From positions 106,973 to 170,972 of the forward strand of contig NZ_RAHT01000008.1 of assembly GCF_004798935.1 (NCBI RefSeq): a stretch of 64,000 bases of DNA, given 5' to 3'. Below the pieces are notes generated by a model. That model was not told where the DNA came from, made no database searches, and worked only from the letters and a program-made list of their open reading frames with translations. The position numbers were made by a program, and so were the translations under genes. Positions 38,847 through 47,677 of this stretch are shown piece after piece (positions within the stretch are counted from its first letter, which is position 1; every line of letters starts with the position of its first letter). The stretch comes from Ningiella ruwaisensis (GTDB lineage: Bacteria; Pseudomonadota; Gammaproteobacteria; Enterobacterales; Alteromonadaceae).

Positions 38847-39951
38847 AGCGTTTACACCTGCCCGCCGCACTCTGCTTGAGCGAATTCACATAGACGGATT
38901 TCTGCTGTTTTCTTTATTATCTTTAATGCTGGTTGGTCTGCTTACCATCTACTCCTCAGGTGGTCAGGACATGGAATTGGTTCAGCGGCAGTTGGTTCGA
39001 CTCGGTCTGGCGCTTTTTGTAATGTTTTTTTTGGCCCAGATCCCTGTTCGGTTTTTGCAGCGAATTGCAATTTATGCTTATGCTGGCGGTGTCCTTATGC
39101 TAATTGGGGTTCTGCTATTTGGTGATATTGGTAAGGGTGCCCAGCGCTGGCTGGATTTTGGTTTTATTCGCTTTCAGCCATCTGAAATTATGAAATTAGC
39201 CGTTCCGCTGATGATCGCCTGGTATATTGCTCGCGGTGACTTGCCGCCAAGATATCGAGACATTTTTGTTGGCTTCATTTTAGTTGTCGCTCCTACCATT
39301 TTAATTGCCAAACAGCCAGATTTAGGGACCTCCTTATTGATCGCAAGTTCAGGCATTTTCGTTCTATTTTTATCGGGAATGGCATGGAAGCTGATTAGTT
39401 TTATCGCATTATTGGGCGGCGCCTTTGCTCCCATCATGTGGTTTTTTCTCATGGAGGAATATCAAAAACAGCGCGTACTGACGTTTTTAAACCCCGAAAG
39501 TGACCCTTTAGGCTCTGGCTATCACATTATCCAATCTAAAATTGCAATTGGTTCAGGCGGGGTTGAAGGCAAAGGATGGCTACAGGGTACTCAGTCTCAA
39601 TTAGAATTTTTACCTGAAAGGCATACTGATTTTATTTTTGCAGTTTACAGTGAAGAGTTTGGCTTAATTGGGGTAATCGGACTGCTCATTTTATATTTGT
39701 GCATTATCCTACGCGGCCTCTACATTGCAAACCGCGCACAGGATGCGTTTAGTAAATTGCTGGCAGGCAGCATCACCCTCACCTTTTTTGTTTATGTATT
39801 TGTGAATATGGGCATGGTATCGGGACTACTTCCGGTAGTTGGAGTACCTCTGCCTCTGATCAGTTACGGGGGAACATCGATGGTTACCTTGCTGGCAGGC
39901 TTTGGCATCTTAATGTCCATTGGTACACAAAAGCGCCTCTTATCAAGATAG
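38839..39951 (+). CDS. mrdB: Rod shape-determining protein RodA
   Basis: SEDS-family peptidoglycan glycosyltransferase working with PBP2. 370 residues, about ten membrane segments. Family marks: GAQRWLDFGFIRFQPSEIMKLAVPL, KQPDLGTSLLI, FLPERHTDFIFAVYSEEFGLIG, and the C-terminal VGVPLPLISYGGTSMVTLLAGFG. In E. coli rlpA follows directly; here more than 5 kb of other genes intervene. Confidence 0.98.
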   Translation: MNKAFTPARRTLLERIHIDGFLLFSLLSLMLVGLLTIYSSGGQDMELVQRQLVRLGLALFVMFFLAQIPVRFLQRIAIYAYAGGVLMLIGVLLFGDIGKGAQRWLDFGFIRFQPSEIMKLAVPLMIAWYIARGDLPPRYRDIFVGFILVVAPTILIAKQPDLGTSLLIASSGIFVLFLSGMAWKLISFIALLGGAFAPIMWFFLMEEYQKQRVLTFLNPESDPLGSGYHIIQSKIAIGSGGVEGKGWLQGTQSQLEFLPERHTDFIFAVYSEEFGLIGVIGLLILYLCIILRGLYIANRAQDAFSKLLAGSITLTFFVYVFVNMGMVSGLLPVVGVPLPLISYGGTSMVTLLAGFGILMSIGTQKRLLSR

Positions 39952-40060
39952 CGAAGTCTTGCACGTGTTTTAGCCTATTTTTTGAACACGCATGCACAAA
40001 GCTTAAAGTTTTCCCTGCCACGACCGACTACATGTACTGAATTCATGTTTGAAGGTTGTC

Positions 40061-40801
40061 ATGCATTTATCATATCTGCCTGGACGCACAATCCGCGTAT
40101 CGCTTTGTTGCCTTTTGCTTGTTGTTAGCATTTTTATGCCGTTGCAAGCTCAAGCCTCTATTAACGTTCGTTTAGTCAATCAACATGGAGAGCCCTTGTC
40201 AGATGCAGTAGTGACCTTACAAGAGATGTCGTCCATCGATTCATCTTTTCCAGGCAATCAGAAGTATACCGACCTTCCCGTGGCGATTATGGATCAGATT
40301 AACGAAGAGTTTGTCCCGCATGTTTTAATTGTGCAAAAAAATCAGGCGGTAAGTTTTCCAAATAGTGATGATACCCGCCATCATGTTTATAGCTTCAGCA
40401 AACCAAAGGTCTTTGAATTAAAGCTTTTTAAAGACACGCAAACTGAGCCAGTCATTATGGATACGGCAGGCATTGTTGAACTTGGATGTAATATACATGA
40501 CAACATGCTCGCTTTTATATATGTGGATAGCAGTTCCAGCGCAAAAAAGTCGGACTCTGAGGGAAACGTCAGTTTTAACGGCACATATCCGATTGACCTG
40601 ACTATTTGGCATCCTGAACAAGTTGGCGCAAAAGCCTCACTAGCCTCAGTAAGCTTGCATGCCGACTCCGACCACACCATTGTTATTGAAACAACTGAAC
40701 GAAAGACAAGCAATCATGCTGAGCATGGTGAAAATACAAAATTTAAGTCGACGGGGTTTAAGCGAAGATTTGGTGACACTCAGTCTGGAGTGACTCAGTG
40801 A
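40061..40801 (+). CDS. Periplasmic cupredoxin-like protein ('methylamine utilization' type)
   Basis: About 246 residues from the ATG at 40061 (GAAGG six bases upstream); a TTG four codons earlier is less likely. A signal peptide (TIRVSLCCLLLVVSIFMPLQAQA) precedes a carboxypeptidase-regulatory-like beta segment (INVRLVNQHGEPLSDAVVTLQ) and a plastocyanin-like domain. The type 1 copper ligands look complete: H107/H108 in TRHHVY and C143xxH146xxM149 in GCNIHDNM. Databases tend to call such proteins 'methylamine utilization protein', but no methylamine genes are here. Its stop overlaps the start of the EAL gene by four bases (GTGA), so they are translated together. Electron transfer or copper/redox sensing is inference. 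Confidence 0.75.
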   Translation: MHLSYLPGRTIRVSLCCLLLVVSIFMPLQAQASINVRLVNQHGEPLSDAVVTLQEMSSIDSSFPGNQKYTDLPVAIMDQINEEFVPHVLIVQKNQAVSFPNSDDTRHHVYSFSKPKVFELKLFKDTQTEPVIMDTAGIVELGCNIHDNMLAFIYVDSSSSAKKSDSEGNVSFNGTYPIDLTIWHPEQVGAKASLASVSLHADSDHTIVIETTERKTSNHAEHGENTKFKSTGFKRRFGDTQSGVTQ

Positions 40802-43116
40802 GACAGCCTACTCTGCAACGTTACGTTTTGACCATGGTGATTGGCCTTTTGGCCTTTTCGTCCGTGGCGATAATGACGAACGTTTGGATTTCTTCTTCAA
40901 AAAGCGGAAAATCGCAAATTTTGGATGCACTGAGTGTTGGTGAAAACGTGCTCTTAAGTAGCTTTCAAAATCGAGAAGACTTATTGATCAATTCTGCGCA
41001 GGTATTAACCGATGACTTTGGCTTTAAGCAAGCTGTCGCGACAGGCGACCAGAGAACAATCGAAAGCACGCTTGAAAATCATGGAGCGAGGATCCAAGCT
41101 GACGTAATGGCCCTGATAAGCCTTGAAGGAAGCCTTATTGCAAGCACACAGACGACCACAAGTGACAAAACCAGGACGCTCATTTCAAACTCGCACATTC
41201 AAGAGGCTTTGACCTTTGGTGGCACCACTCTTTGGCTATTGACAGAAAGTGGGCTATATCAAAGTATCTTATTGACAGTTGACGCCCCAACACCGATAGC
41301 ATTGGCTTTAGTGGGTTTTAAAGTTGATCAGAGCTTACTGAGCAGTTTTGATGAAGTCACTCAGCTTCATACAAGCATTAATATTCAAACGATGGGTAAT
41401 GGCCCTTTTGTACTTTCCACACTGCCGCAAGCGCATATTGAAGATGCCCTATCCAGTGATTCACATTCGCTAACGTGGCTTTCTTTAAATCGCGCGAAGT
41501 ATCGCTATATTTCAAATTCTATCCAACTAGGCAGTATTGATGATTCGCCAGTAATAATCACACTAAGCGCAGATGTAAATAAAGTATTTAAGGAATTTAA
41601 GCGCCTTCAGACCAGCATTTTTACCATCGGTGTCGCAACCGTGTTTTTGGCACTGCTGTTTGGCTTGTTAATGTCTAAACGACTCAGCACACCTATCGCA
41701 CAACTGGTTCAAATGGCTCAAAAAATTGCCAGCGGGTCTTATGAAGCCTTTTCTCTTAATGCCAAGGGAGTTAAAGAGGTCAACATTCTGGCGAAATCCT
41801 TTGACACCATGCAGCGCAATATTCAGTCGCGCGAGCAAAAAATTCGTTATCAGGCACAGCATGATCTCGTGACCGGTTTATACAACCGGGTTTACTTGAG
41901 TGAACACGTACAAAGTTTGGTAAAAGCACAAACTTTTCAGGTTATTGGAATGAGCTTACGCGGCTTTAGGCAGCTAAACGATACTTTTGGTCACGAAAAC
42001 GGGGATTTATGTTTAAAACAAATTGCTGAGCGTTGCCAATTGGAGAATGCCTTATGTGCACGTATTTCGGGTAATGAATTTATGCTCGTGCTCCGAAAGC
42101 CGCTATCTCAAACGGGTTTAGAAGAGTTTCAGGCGCATCTTCAGGCACCGATTTCTTCAAATGATATTAGCATTTTACCCAAAGTCACCTTGGTCACCTT
42201 GAGCGTACCCGAGGATGCTGCGAGCGTTGAACAGATTTTCAGACGAGTCAATATTACCCTTGATCAGGCCAACTCACTTAATTTGCCCAATCTTGCCTTC
42301 AATCGCGAGTTTGAAGAAAAATATGATAGACGTCTGGCCATCATTAGAGAGCTGAAGCAGGCACTCAATCATAACAATGATGAGCTCTCCATGGTTTATC
42401 AACCTAAAATGTGCCTTAAAAAAAATGGCATTTCCAAAGTTGAAGCGCTGATCAGGTGGAATAGCGAAAAGCTTGGCTTTGTTCCGCCCGATGAATTTAT
42501 TGAAATCGCCGAACAGGCAAATTTGATTTACGCCCTTACGCGATATGTTATACAACGCGTAATTTTTGATGTGTCAGACATGCGCGCAAAAGGCCACGAG
42601 TTGTGTGCTGCAATCAATCTCTCTGCAAAAGATATTATGCATGCAGAGTTATTGCCATGGATTCTAATGCAGCTTGATAAAGCCAATCTGAATCATGATG
42701 CCCTGTCATTTGAAATTACAGAAAGCGATATTGTTACTGATCCTCAAAAAGCAGCATCTCAGCTGCTCGAATACAGACGCTGCGGATTTGATATTGCAAT
42801 TGACGACTTTGGCACCGGTTACTCTTCGCTGGCTTATTTACAAACGCTGCCAGTCAGTAGTTTGAAAATTGATAAAAGCTTTGTATTAAAACTGGCTAGC
42901 AATAACAATGATAAGAAGATTGTGCAAAGTATTATTGCGCTTGCTAAAAGCTTTGATTTAAAAGTTGTTGCAGAAGGCATAGAGGATGAAACCTCACTTG
43001 CCTTATTAAAACAATATGAGTGTGACTGGGCGCAAGGTTATTTTATTTGTCGGCCTGTGCCGCCAGACGCCCTTATTTCCTTTTTAACTGAACACACAAG
43101 CAGTGAATATGCTTGA
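40798..43116 (+). CDS. Membrane c-di-GMP phosphodiesterase (sensor-HAMP-degenerate GGDEF-EAL)
   Basis: 772 residues. Transmembrane helix about 12-30, a periplasmic Cache-like sensor domain (about 35-265), a second helix (about 272-292), HAMP linker, a GGDEF domain and a C-terminal EAL domain. The cyclase motif is degenerate (SGNEF at about 423 in place of GGDEF), so cyclase activity is unlikely. The EAL domain keeps KVEALIRW (E549), FEITESDIV, IDDFGTGYSSL and VVAEGIED, so it should hydrolyse c-di-GMP. The start is the GTG overlapping the cupredoxin stop. Coupling with a secreted copper protein suggests that the sensor domain reports on periplasmic redox state; that is inference. Confidence 0.88.
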   Translation: MRQPTLQRYVLTMVIGLLAFSSVAIMTNVWISSSKSGKSQILDALSVGENVLLSSFQNREDLLINSAQVLTDDFGFKQAVATGDQRTIESTLENHGARIQADVMALISLEGSLIASTQTTTSDKTRTLISNSHIQEALTFGGTTLWLLTESGLYQSILLTVDAPTPIALALVGFKVDQSLLSSFDEVTQLHTSINIQTMGNGPFVLSTLPQAHIEDALSSDSHSLTWLSLNRAKYRYISNSIQLGSIDDSPVIITLSADVNKVFKEFKRLQTSIFTIGVATVFLALLFGLLMSKRLSTPIAQLVQMAQKIASGSYEAFSLNAKGVKEVNILAKSFDTMQRNIQSREQKIRYQAQHDLVTGLYNRVYLSEHVQSLVKAQTFQVIGMSLRGFRQLNDTFGHENGDLCLKQIAERCQLENALCARISGNEFMLVLRKPLSQTGLEEFQAHLQAPISSNDISILPKVTLVTLSVPEDAASVEQIFRRVNITLDQANSLNLPNLAFNREFEEKYDRRLAIIRELKQALNHNNDELSMVYQPKMCLKKNGISKVEALIRWNSEKLGFVPPDEFIEIAEQANLIYALTRYVIQRVIFDVSDMRAKGHELCAAINLSAKDIMHAELLPWILMQLDKANLNHDALSFEITESDIVTDPQKAASQLLEYRRCGFDIAIDDFGTGYSSLAYLQTLPVSSLKIDKSFVLKLASNNNDKKIVQSIIALAKSFDLKVVAEGIEDETSLALLKQYECDWAQGYFICRPVPPDALISFLTEHTSSEYA

Positions 43117-43153
43117 ATCTTGAATTATTAATCCAGAGAGATCACTAAGCAAA

Positions 43154-44023
43154 ATGATGCATAACATCACCCAAGTTATATTTAGGCTTTCAATGTTAAG
43201 CTTGTTTCTTATATTCACCTTGCTTGACTCAGGCAAAACCTTTGCAGCAGACGGAAAACTAATTGGCACTGCGGGGCTGATGCAATTAGAGGGCAGCGGT
43301 GGCGGCGGCATTGTTCCCTGGGCAACACTTGCCGGATACGATAGTAGAGAGCAAGTCGCGTTCAATGCTGTGTATACTCGCGTCAGTGTAGATGATTATG
43401 AATTGGACGTGCTCGGCGCGTCAGTATCCATTTATGACAGAGTCGAGCTTTCTGTCGCTCAACAACGCTTTGATGTAGAGGCGCTTAATACTCGAATTGA
43501 GCAAAACATCTATGGCGCTAAAGTCAGGCTTTATGGTGATGTAGTGTATAGCACACTCCCTCAGCTTAGTTTCGGTTGGCAGCATAAAGTGCTAAACGAT
43601 GGTGCGATTGCAAATGCACTTGGCGCTGACAATGCCAAATCAGGCAACGACTTTTATCTTGCGGCAACGAAAGTACATCTTGGTGCCTTAGCGGGCTACA
43701 ACGCCGTTTGGAATGTGACCTTAAGAGCTACAAAGGCAAACCAAATGGGGCTGTTAGGCTTCGGTCACGCAAATCAGGACAATTATCAACTCATGCTGGA
43801 AGCATCGGCCGGTGTTTTATTATCTCGTCATGTCGCAATTGGATTTGAATATCGGCAAAAGCCCGACAACCTGGGATTGGGTGAAGAAGACTTTAAAGAT
43901 ATTTTTATTAGCTATATTCCCTCCAAATTTTTTAATTTCACGCTTGCTTGGGCAGATTTAGGCAGTATTGCCGGTGCCGATGATCAGCAAGGCTTATACT
44001 TATCCATGCAAGGAAGTTTATGA
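43154..44023 (+). CDS. DUF3034 family secreted or outer-membrane protein
   Basis: 289 residues with an N-terminal signal peptide (FRLSMLSLFLIFTLLDSGKTFAA) and the DUF3034 beginning GKLIGTAGLMQLEGSGGGGIVPWATLAGYDSREQ. The rest is a series of alternating, amphipathic beta-strand-like stretches (LMLEASAGVLLSRHVAIGFEYRQKP; KFFNFTLAWADLG), suggesting a small outer-membrane barrel; that is inference, as the family's function is unknown. It starts 37 bases after the EAL gene, and its stop overlaps the haemoglobin start (ATGATG), so it belongs to the same operon. Confidence 0.8.
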   Translation: MMHNITQVIFRLSMLSLFLIFTLLDSGKTFAADGKLIGTAGLMQLEGSGGGGIVPWATLAGYDSREQVAFNAVYTRVSVDDYELDVLGASVSIYDRVELSVAQQRFDVEALNTRIEQNIYGAKVRLYGDVVYSTLPQLSFGWQHKVLNDGAIANALGADNAKSGNDFYLAATKVHLGALAGYNAVWNVTLRATKANQMGLLGFGHANQDNYQLMLEASAGVLLSRHVAIGFEYRQKPDNLGLGEEDFKDIFISYIPSKFFNFTLAWADLGSIAGADDQQGLYLSMQGSL

Positions 44024-44466
44024 TGCTTTATCGAAGCTTTTACCGTTTTATATTGGTCTTGGGTTCTTGCGTATTGCTCCAGGCATGCCAGAGCACAACA
44101 ACATCTTCTGAGCAAAGTCTCTATCTCACACTTGGAGGTCAAAGCAAAGTAGAAGAAATCGTTGACAATTTCATTTACGAAATTGAATTTAATCCGCAAA
44201 TCTTCCCCTATTTCACAAACACAAATGTAGAGCGATTTAGAGAAAAACTGATTGAGCATTTATGTATGCTAACTCAAGGTCCTTGTGAGTACACCGGTGA
44301 TACGATGGTTCAGGTCCATACCGGAATGAATATCACCGAACACGATTTTAACCTCGGCGTAGATTTATTCATTAAGGCAATGGAGAAAGCTGACATTCCT
44401 CATCGGGTACAAAACCGTGTGTTACAAACAATGGCACCAACTAGAAAAGACATCATTTATCTTTAA
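44020..44466 (+). CDS. Group 1 truncated haemoglobin with lipoprotein signal
   Basis: 148 residues. The N-terminus is a lipoprotein signal peptide with lipobox LQAC (Cys23), placing the protein on the periplasmic side of a membrane, unusual for a globin. The body fits the truncated 2-on-2 haemoglobin pattern: SLYLTLGGQSKVEEIVDNFIYEI, FFxxT-like FPYFTNTNVERFREKLIEHLC, QGPCEYTGD, and the likely proximal haem histidine H100 in VQVHTGMNITEHDF. The position expected for the distal B10 tyrosine appears to be isoleucine. It is the last gene of the cupredoxin-EAL-DUF3034-globin operon. Oxygen or nitric oxide binding in the periplasm is inference. Confidence 0.82.
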   Translation: MMLYRSFYRFILVLGSCVLLQACQSTTTSSEQSLYLTLGGQSKVEEIVDNFIYEIEFNPQIFPYFTNTNVERFREKLIEHLCMLTQGPCEYTGDTMVQVHTGMNITEHDFNLGVDLFIKAMEKADIPHRVQNRVLQTMAPTRKDIIYL

Positions 44467-44527
44467 ATTAACCACAAGCTCCAGCCTAATGTCCTTTTTA
44501 CAACAGAATAGGGTATGTTGATCTTAA

Positions 44528-45007
44528 AGAGCGAGACTATTTTTAAAAGCTCGTTTAGAACAATTCTTTACCATACCTACCGTCACAGAATTTGGTGGAC
44601 CCGTGTCTGGATTGAAGGTCAACTTCGACTTTTTAGGTAATTTTGGCGAAGCGGGAAATCCAGATCCCTTTGGTGTTGATCCAGCGAGTTTCTTCATTGC
44701 AGATATGCATATCAGTATAGGTGAATCAGGAAGCTTTTGGGATAATCACACTTACAAGAAAATCCTGAAGACCAATCAAAGTACTGGCTGGACAAATGTT
44801 GATTTAACCTTTTTCTTTGACGGTTATACACCTGCAGTTCGCTCGCCTAACGCACGGATTCGCTTCACGTTTAATGAAAAGCAAGACTGGCTATCAAACG
44901 TGCGATTGGACAACGTTTCTGTCACGGCAGTCAACGCGCCTGCAACAATCTTATTGATGGGGCTAGCAGCGTTTGGTATTGCAGTTAGAAGCCGAACGAA
45001 GTCTTAA
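44528..45007 (+). pseudogene. 5'-truncated PEP-CTERM-like exported protein gene
   Basis: An open frame from 44528 (just after a TAA) to 45007, without an ATG or signal peptide at its head; the only late start is a GTG at 44603. The readable part (FTIPTVTEFGGPVSGLKVNFDFLGNFG onward) looks like the C-terminal half of a secreted, beta-rich protein. It ends in APATILLMGLAAFGIAVRSRTKS, a hydrophobic segment plus basic tail in the style of PEP-CTERM sorting signals, though the usual PEP reads NAP. A secreted protein needs an N-terminal signal, so this is most likely a 5'-deleted remnant. It could still be translated from the GTG as a short product. Confidence 0.6.
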
Positions 45008-45042
45008 GCAAGTTCTTAATTACAAGTTCTTAATTAAGAATA

Positions 45043-45072
45043 AAGGCGAGCGTTTTGTTCGCCTTATTTTTT
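45043..45072 (+). terminator. Probable terminator after the PEP-CTERM-like remnant
   Basis: Stem AAGGCGA / TCGCCTT with a 9-base loop, followed directly by ATTTTTTC. It would end transcription of the accessory block before rlpA. Confidence 0.72.
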
Positions 45073-45248
45073 CGCCCTTGCAGATCACTTCCTGCATTTT
45101 GACGCAGAGGCAGATTCAGACTTTCCTCCTCATCGAAATCACATAAATCACCGATAAACTAAAAAGAATCTATCTGCAGCGAAACAGATAAATCTAGTCA
45201 GATAATTTTCTCCTATTGTGTTATTCCCAATTTAAGTGAATAATTATT

Positions 45249-45278
45249 GAGCGTTACTATTTAATAATATGAACGCTC
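45249..45278. promoter_or_regulatory. Inverted repeat upstream of rlpA
   Basis: GAGCGTT and AACGCTC separated by 16 AT-rich bases, ending 32 bases before the rlpA start. It could be an operator or a leader stem-loop. No binding protein can be named. Confidence 0.3.
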
Positions 45279-45310
45279 TAATAACAAAAATATAAATTGG
45301 AAATCGCGCT

Positions 45311-46303
45311 ATGTTGAAAATCGCATCATTGGGGAATGTGCGACCTAAGCTTGTGTTTGCTTGTGTGAGCCTATTGGTTTTGCAAGCATGCTCGACTCAA
45401 CCTTCAGGACGCTATTCTCAAAAACAAGATTCTGCCCCCCAGTTTAATTACGGGGATATTGAGTATATTGAACCTGTTCCGGCGTACGAGCCTTATAATG
45501 TTTGGAATTCACGTCCATATGAGGTTTTGGGCGGGTACTACACACCGCTGCTAACGGGCAAAGGATACGCTGAAGAGGGTTATGCCTCTTGGTATGGACA
45601 AAAGTTTCACGGTCATACAACGGCAAACGGCGAAACCTTTGATATGTTTTCGCTTACAGCTGCGCATAAAACCCTGCCTCTTCCCTCTTTTGTGCAGGTC
45701 ACTAACTTGGAAAATAACAAAAGCGCTGTTATTCGTGTAAATGACCGAGGTCCTTTTCATGATGATCGCATCATCGATTTATCTTACGCGGCTGCCAAAA
45801 AATTAGGCTTTCACAACAAAGGCGTGACAAAAGTGAAAGTTGAAGTCATTCATGTATCACAAGATGGCTTGGTAACCGTAGGTAAAGGTGAAACGCAATC
45901 AACGCTATATGCAAGCAATCAGTCGACTCAAAACAAAACTGTGTCTGTTGAGGCTGCCAAGCCTATTGGCTTTTCAAGCAACGTTGCACGCAGTTCGGTT
46001 AACGAGCAAGCTACAACGACTGAAATTAGAAGTATGCAAGAACAAGCGGGCGGCATCGAAGCGTCATTAAGCGATCCGCTGATGTTTGTGCAAGTTGCTG
46101 CAACATCTGATGGCGTAAAAGCAAGAGATTTAGCGACAGGCTTATCTAATATGCTACAAGTCCCAAATAGTATTCCTAAGGTTAATAATATCTATCGCCT
46201 GCATTTAGGTCCGCTTGAAAATGAACAAAAAGCAGAAAAGCTTATCCAAGAACTGAAAAAGATTGGTTTTGATAGTGCTTTTACCGTAGAGTTCACGCCT
46301 TAA
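45311..46303 (+). CDS. rlpA: Septal ring lytic transglycosylase / lipoprotein RlpA
   Basis: Outer-membrane lipoprotein that acts on glycan strands at the septum. 330 residues: signal peptide with lipobox LQAC (Cys27), a double-psi beta-barrel domain (EGYASWYGQKFHGHTTANGETFD to IDLSYAAAKKLG, about residues 95-180, including RVNDRGPF), a Q/S/T-rich linker, and a C-terminal SPOR domain (LMFVQVAATSDGVKARDLATGL to FDSAFTVEF) that binds denuded peptidoglycan. It resumes the mrdA-mrdB-rlpA-dacA order after the accessory block. A terminator upstream implies its own promoter. Confidence 0.95.
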   Translation: MLKIASLGNVRPKLVFACVSLLVLQACSTQPSGRYSQKQDSAPQFNYGDIEYIEPVPAYEPYNVWNSRPYEVLGGYYTPLLTGKGYAEEGYASWYGQKFHGHTTANGETFDMFSLTAAHKTLPLPSFVQVTNLENNKSAVIRVNDRGPFHDDRIIDLSYAAAKKLGFHNKGVTKVKVEVIHVSQDGLVTVGKGETQSTLYASNQSTQNKTVSVEAAKPIGFSSNVARSSVNEQATTTEIRSMQEQAGGIEASLSDPLMFVQVAATSDGVKARDLATGLSNMLQVPNSIPKVNNIYRLHLGPLENEQKAEKLIQELKKIGFDSAFTVEFTP

Positions 46304-46383
46304 ACGCTGTGGCAATTTGAGGCTAAAGCGCTGTGATTCAATTCCTCAATCAGTTAAAATCACGACTAATAAATCGACATGTT

Positions 46384-46446
46384 GATAAATGAGGGTGTTA
46401 GACTCATTTATCCGTCTTTGTTTCGCTTGATATAAATCGAAACAAA
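46384..46446 (+). terminator. Two adjacent hairpins after rlpA
   Basis: First stem GATAAATGAG / CTCATTTATC (10 bp, 9-base loop, 46384-46412). Second stem TTTGTTTCG / CGAAACAAA (9 bp, 46417-46446). The T-run between them is short, so this may be a weak terminator or an attenuating structure before dacA. Confidence 0.45.
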
Positions 46447-46505
46447 TCGTCCACCGTATGAATAATAAGAAATCACATTAAAGATTAAATAGGTTATGGA
46501 ATAAG

Positions 46506-47672
46506 ATGCGCCGACTGACTTTTATATTTACACTTGTTTTTGCCCTTTTGTTGCCCTTTTCGCCTTCTGCGTTAAGCGCGGTCGTTATCCCTCCCCCACC
46601 ATCCGTTGCTGCAGGCGGATTTTTACTGATGGATCATCAAACCGGTGACATTATTGCTGAGAAAAACATTGACCAGCGTTTGCATCCTGCTAGCTTGACA
46701 AAAATCATGACTGTTTATGTAGTCGGAAAAGAGCTCAAAGCGGGTAATATCAGCATGAGCGACGAAGTCACTATTTCTGAAAACGCATGGGCAAAGAACT
46801 TTCCCGACTCGTCAAAAATGTTCATTGAAGTTGGCACGAAAGTGACTGTTGAAGAGTTACTGCAAGGAATTATGGTTCAATCAGGTAACGATGCCTGTGT
46901 CGCCATTGCCGAGCATGTAGCAGGGTCAGAATCGGCATTTGCATCGATGATGAATGCTCACGCGCAAAGTCTGGGCATGACAAATTCAAACTTCGTGAAT
47001 AGTCACGGCTTGCATGATCCTGACCACTATACTTCGCCTCGCGATATGGCAGTATTATCGTCGGCCTTAATCAGAGAACTACCAGAAGTATACGCATTTT
47101 ACAGTCAGCGCGAATATACTTATAACGGCATCAAACAATTTAACCGCAACAGCCTGTTATGGGATAAAAGTTTAAATGTTGATGGTATCAAAACTGGTCA
47201 CACTTCTGACTCTGGTTACTCGTTAATTACATCGGCTACACAGGGGGACATGCGCTTAATATCAGTAGTGATGGGAACGGAAAGTGAACGTGCCCGAAAA
47301 GCTGAAAATAAAAAACTGCTGCGTTACGGCTTCCGCTTTTTTGAATCCATCACGCCTTATCAAGCTGGACAAAGCTTTGTTGCGCATCGCATCTACATGG
47401 GTGACAAAGATACGGTAGAGCTTGGAATCAATCAAAGTACCCCCATTACTATTCCTCGCGGCCAATCTGCGCAACTAAAAGCGCATTTTGAACTCAATCA
47501 ACAACTCGAGGCCCCTATTGCAAAAGGACAGGAAGTAGGCGAGCTTCATTTAAAGCTGGAAGACGAAACCATCGCTACCTATCCTTTGGTTACACTTGAA
47601 GAAGTAAAAGAGGGCGGCATTTTTGACCGCGCGATGGATTGGATTAGTCTACAGCTTGGTCTGGAGGATTAA
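46506..47672 (+). CDS. dacA: D-alanyl-D-alanine carboxypeptidase DacA (PBP5/6 family)
   Basis: Trims the terminal D-Ala from peptidoglycan pentapeptides. 388 residues with a signal peptide ([21 protein letters not shown]), active-site serine S63 in HPASLTK, the SxN motif in [17 protein letters not shown] in [13 protein letters not shown], a beta-rich C-terminal domain, and an amphipathic membrane-anchor helix ([16 protein letters not shown]). ybeD follows after 5 bases, then lipB and lipA, the same series as in E. coli. Confidence 0.97.
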   Translation: MRRLTFIFTLVFALLLPFSPSALSAVVIPPPPSVAAGGFLLMDHQTGDIIAEKNIDQRLHPASLTKIMTVYVVGKELKAGNISMSDEVTISENAWAKNFPDSSKMFIEVGTKVTVEELLQGIMVQSGNDACVAIAEHVAGSESAFASMMNAHAQSLGMTNSNFVNSHGLHDPDHYTSPRDMAVLSSALIRELPEVYAFYSQREYTYNGIKQFNRNSLLWDKSLNVDGIKTGHTSDSGYSLITSATQGDMRLISVVMGTESERARKAENKKLLRYGFRFFESITPYQAGQSFVAHRIYMGDKDTVELGINQSTPITIPRGQSAQLKAHFELNQQLEAPIAKGQEVGELHLKLEDETIATYPLVTLEEVKEGGIFDRAMDWISLQLGLED

Positions 47673-47677
47673 TTTCT

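Larger units (their letters stand above)
45008..45310. other. Intergenic region before rlpA
   Basis: About 300 AT-rich bases. It contains a 13-base tandem repeat (AAGTTCTTAATTA at 45010-45022 and 45024-45036), a terminator-like hairpin (45043-45072) and, close to rlpA, an inverted repeat (45249-45278). No gene is visible. Confidence 0.6.

Noticed and set aside
40061..40801. A methylamine utilisation pathway
   Set aside because: Only the generic family name suggests it; no mau-type dehydrogenase or maturation genes are nearby.
42050..42090. Active diguanylate cyclase site
   Set aside because: The motif is SGNEF, lacking the second glycine and the aspartate needed for catalysis.
45010..45040. 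CRISPR-like direct repeats
   Set aside because: Only two 13-base copies with a one-base gap; no spacers, no further units, no cas genes in the window.
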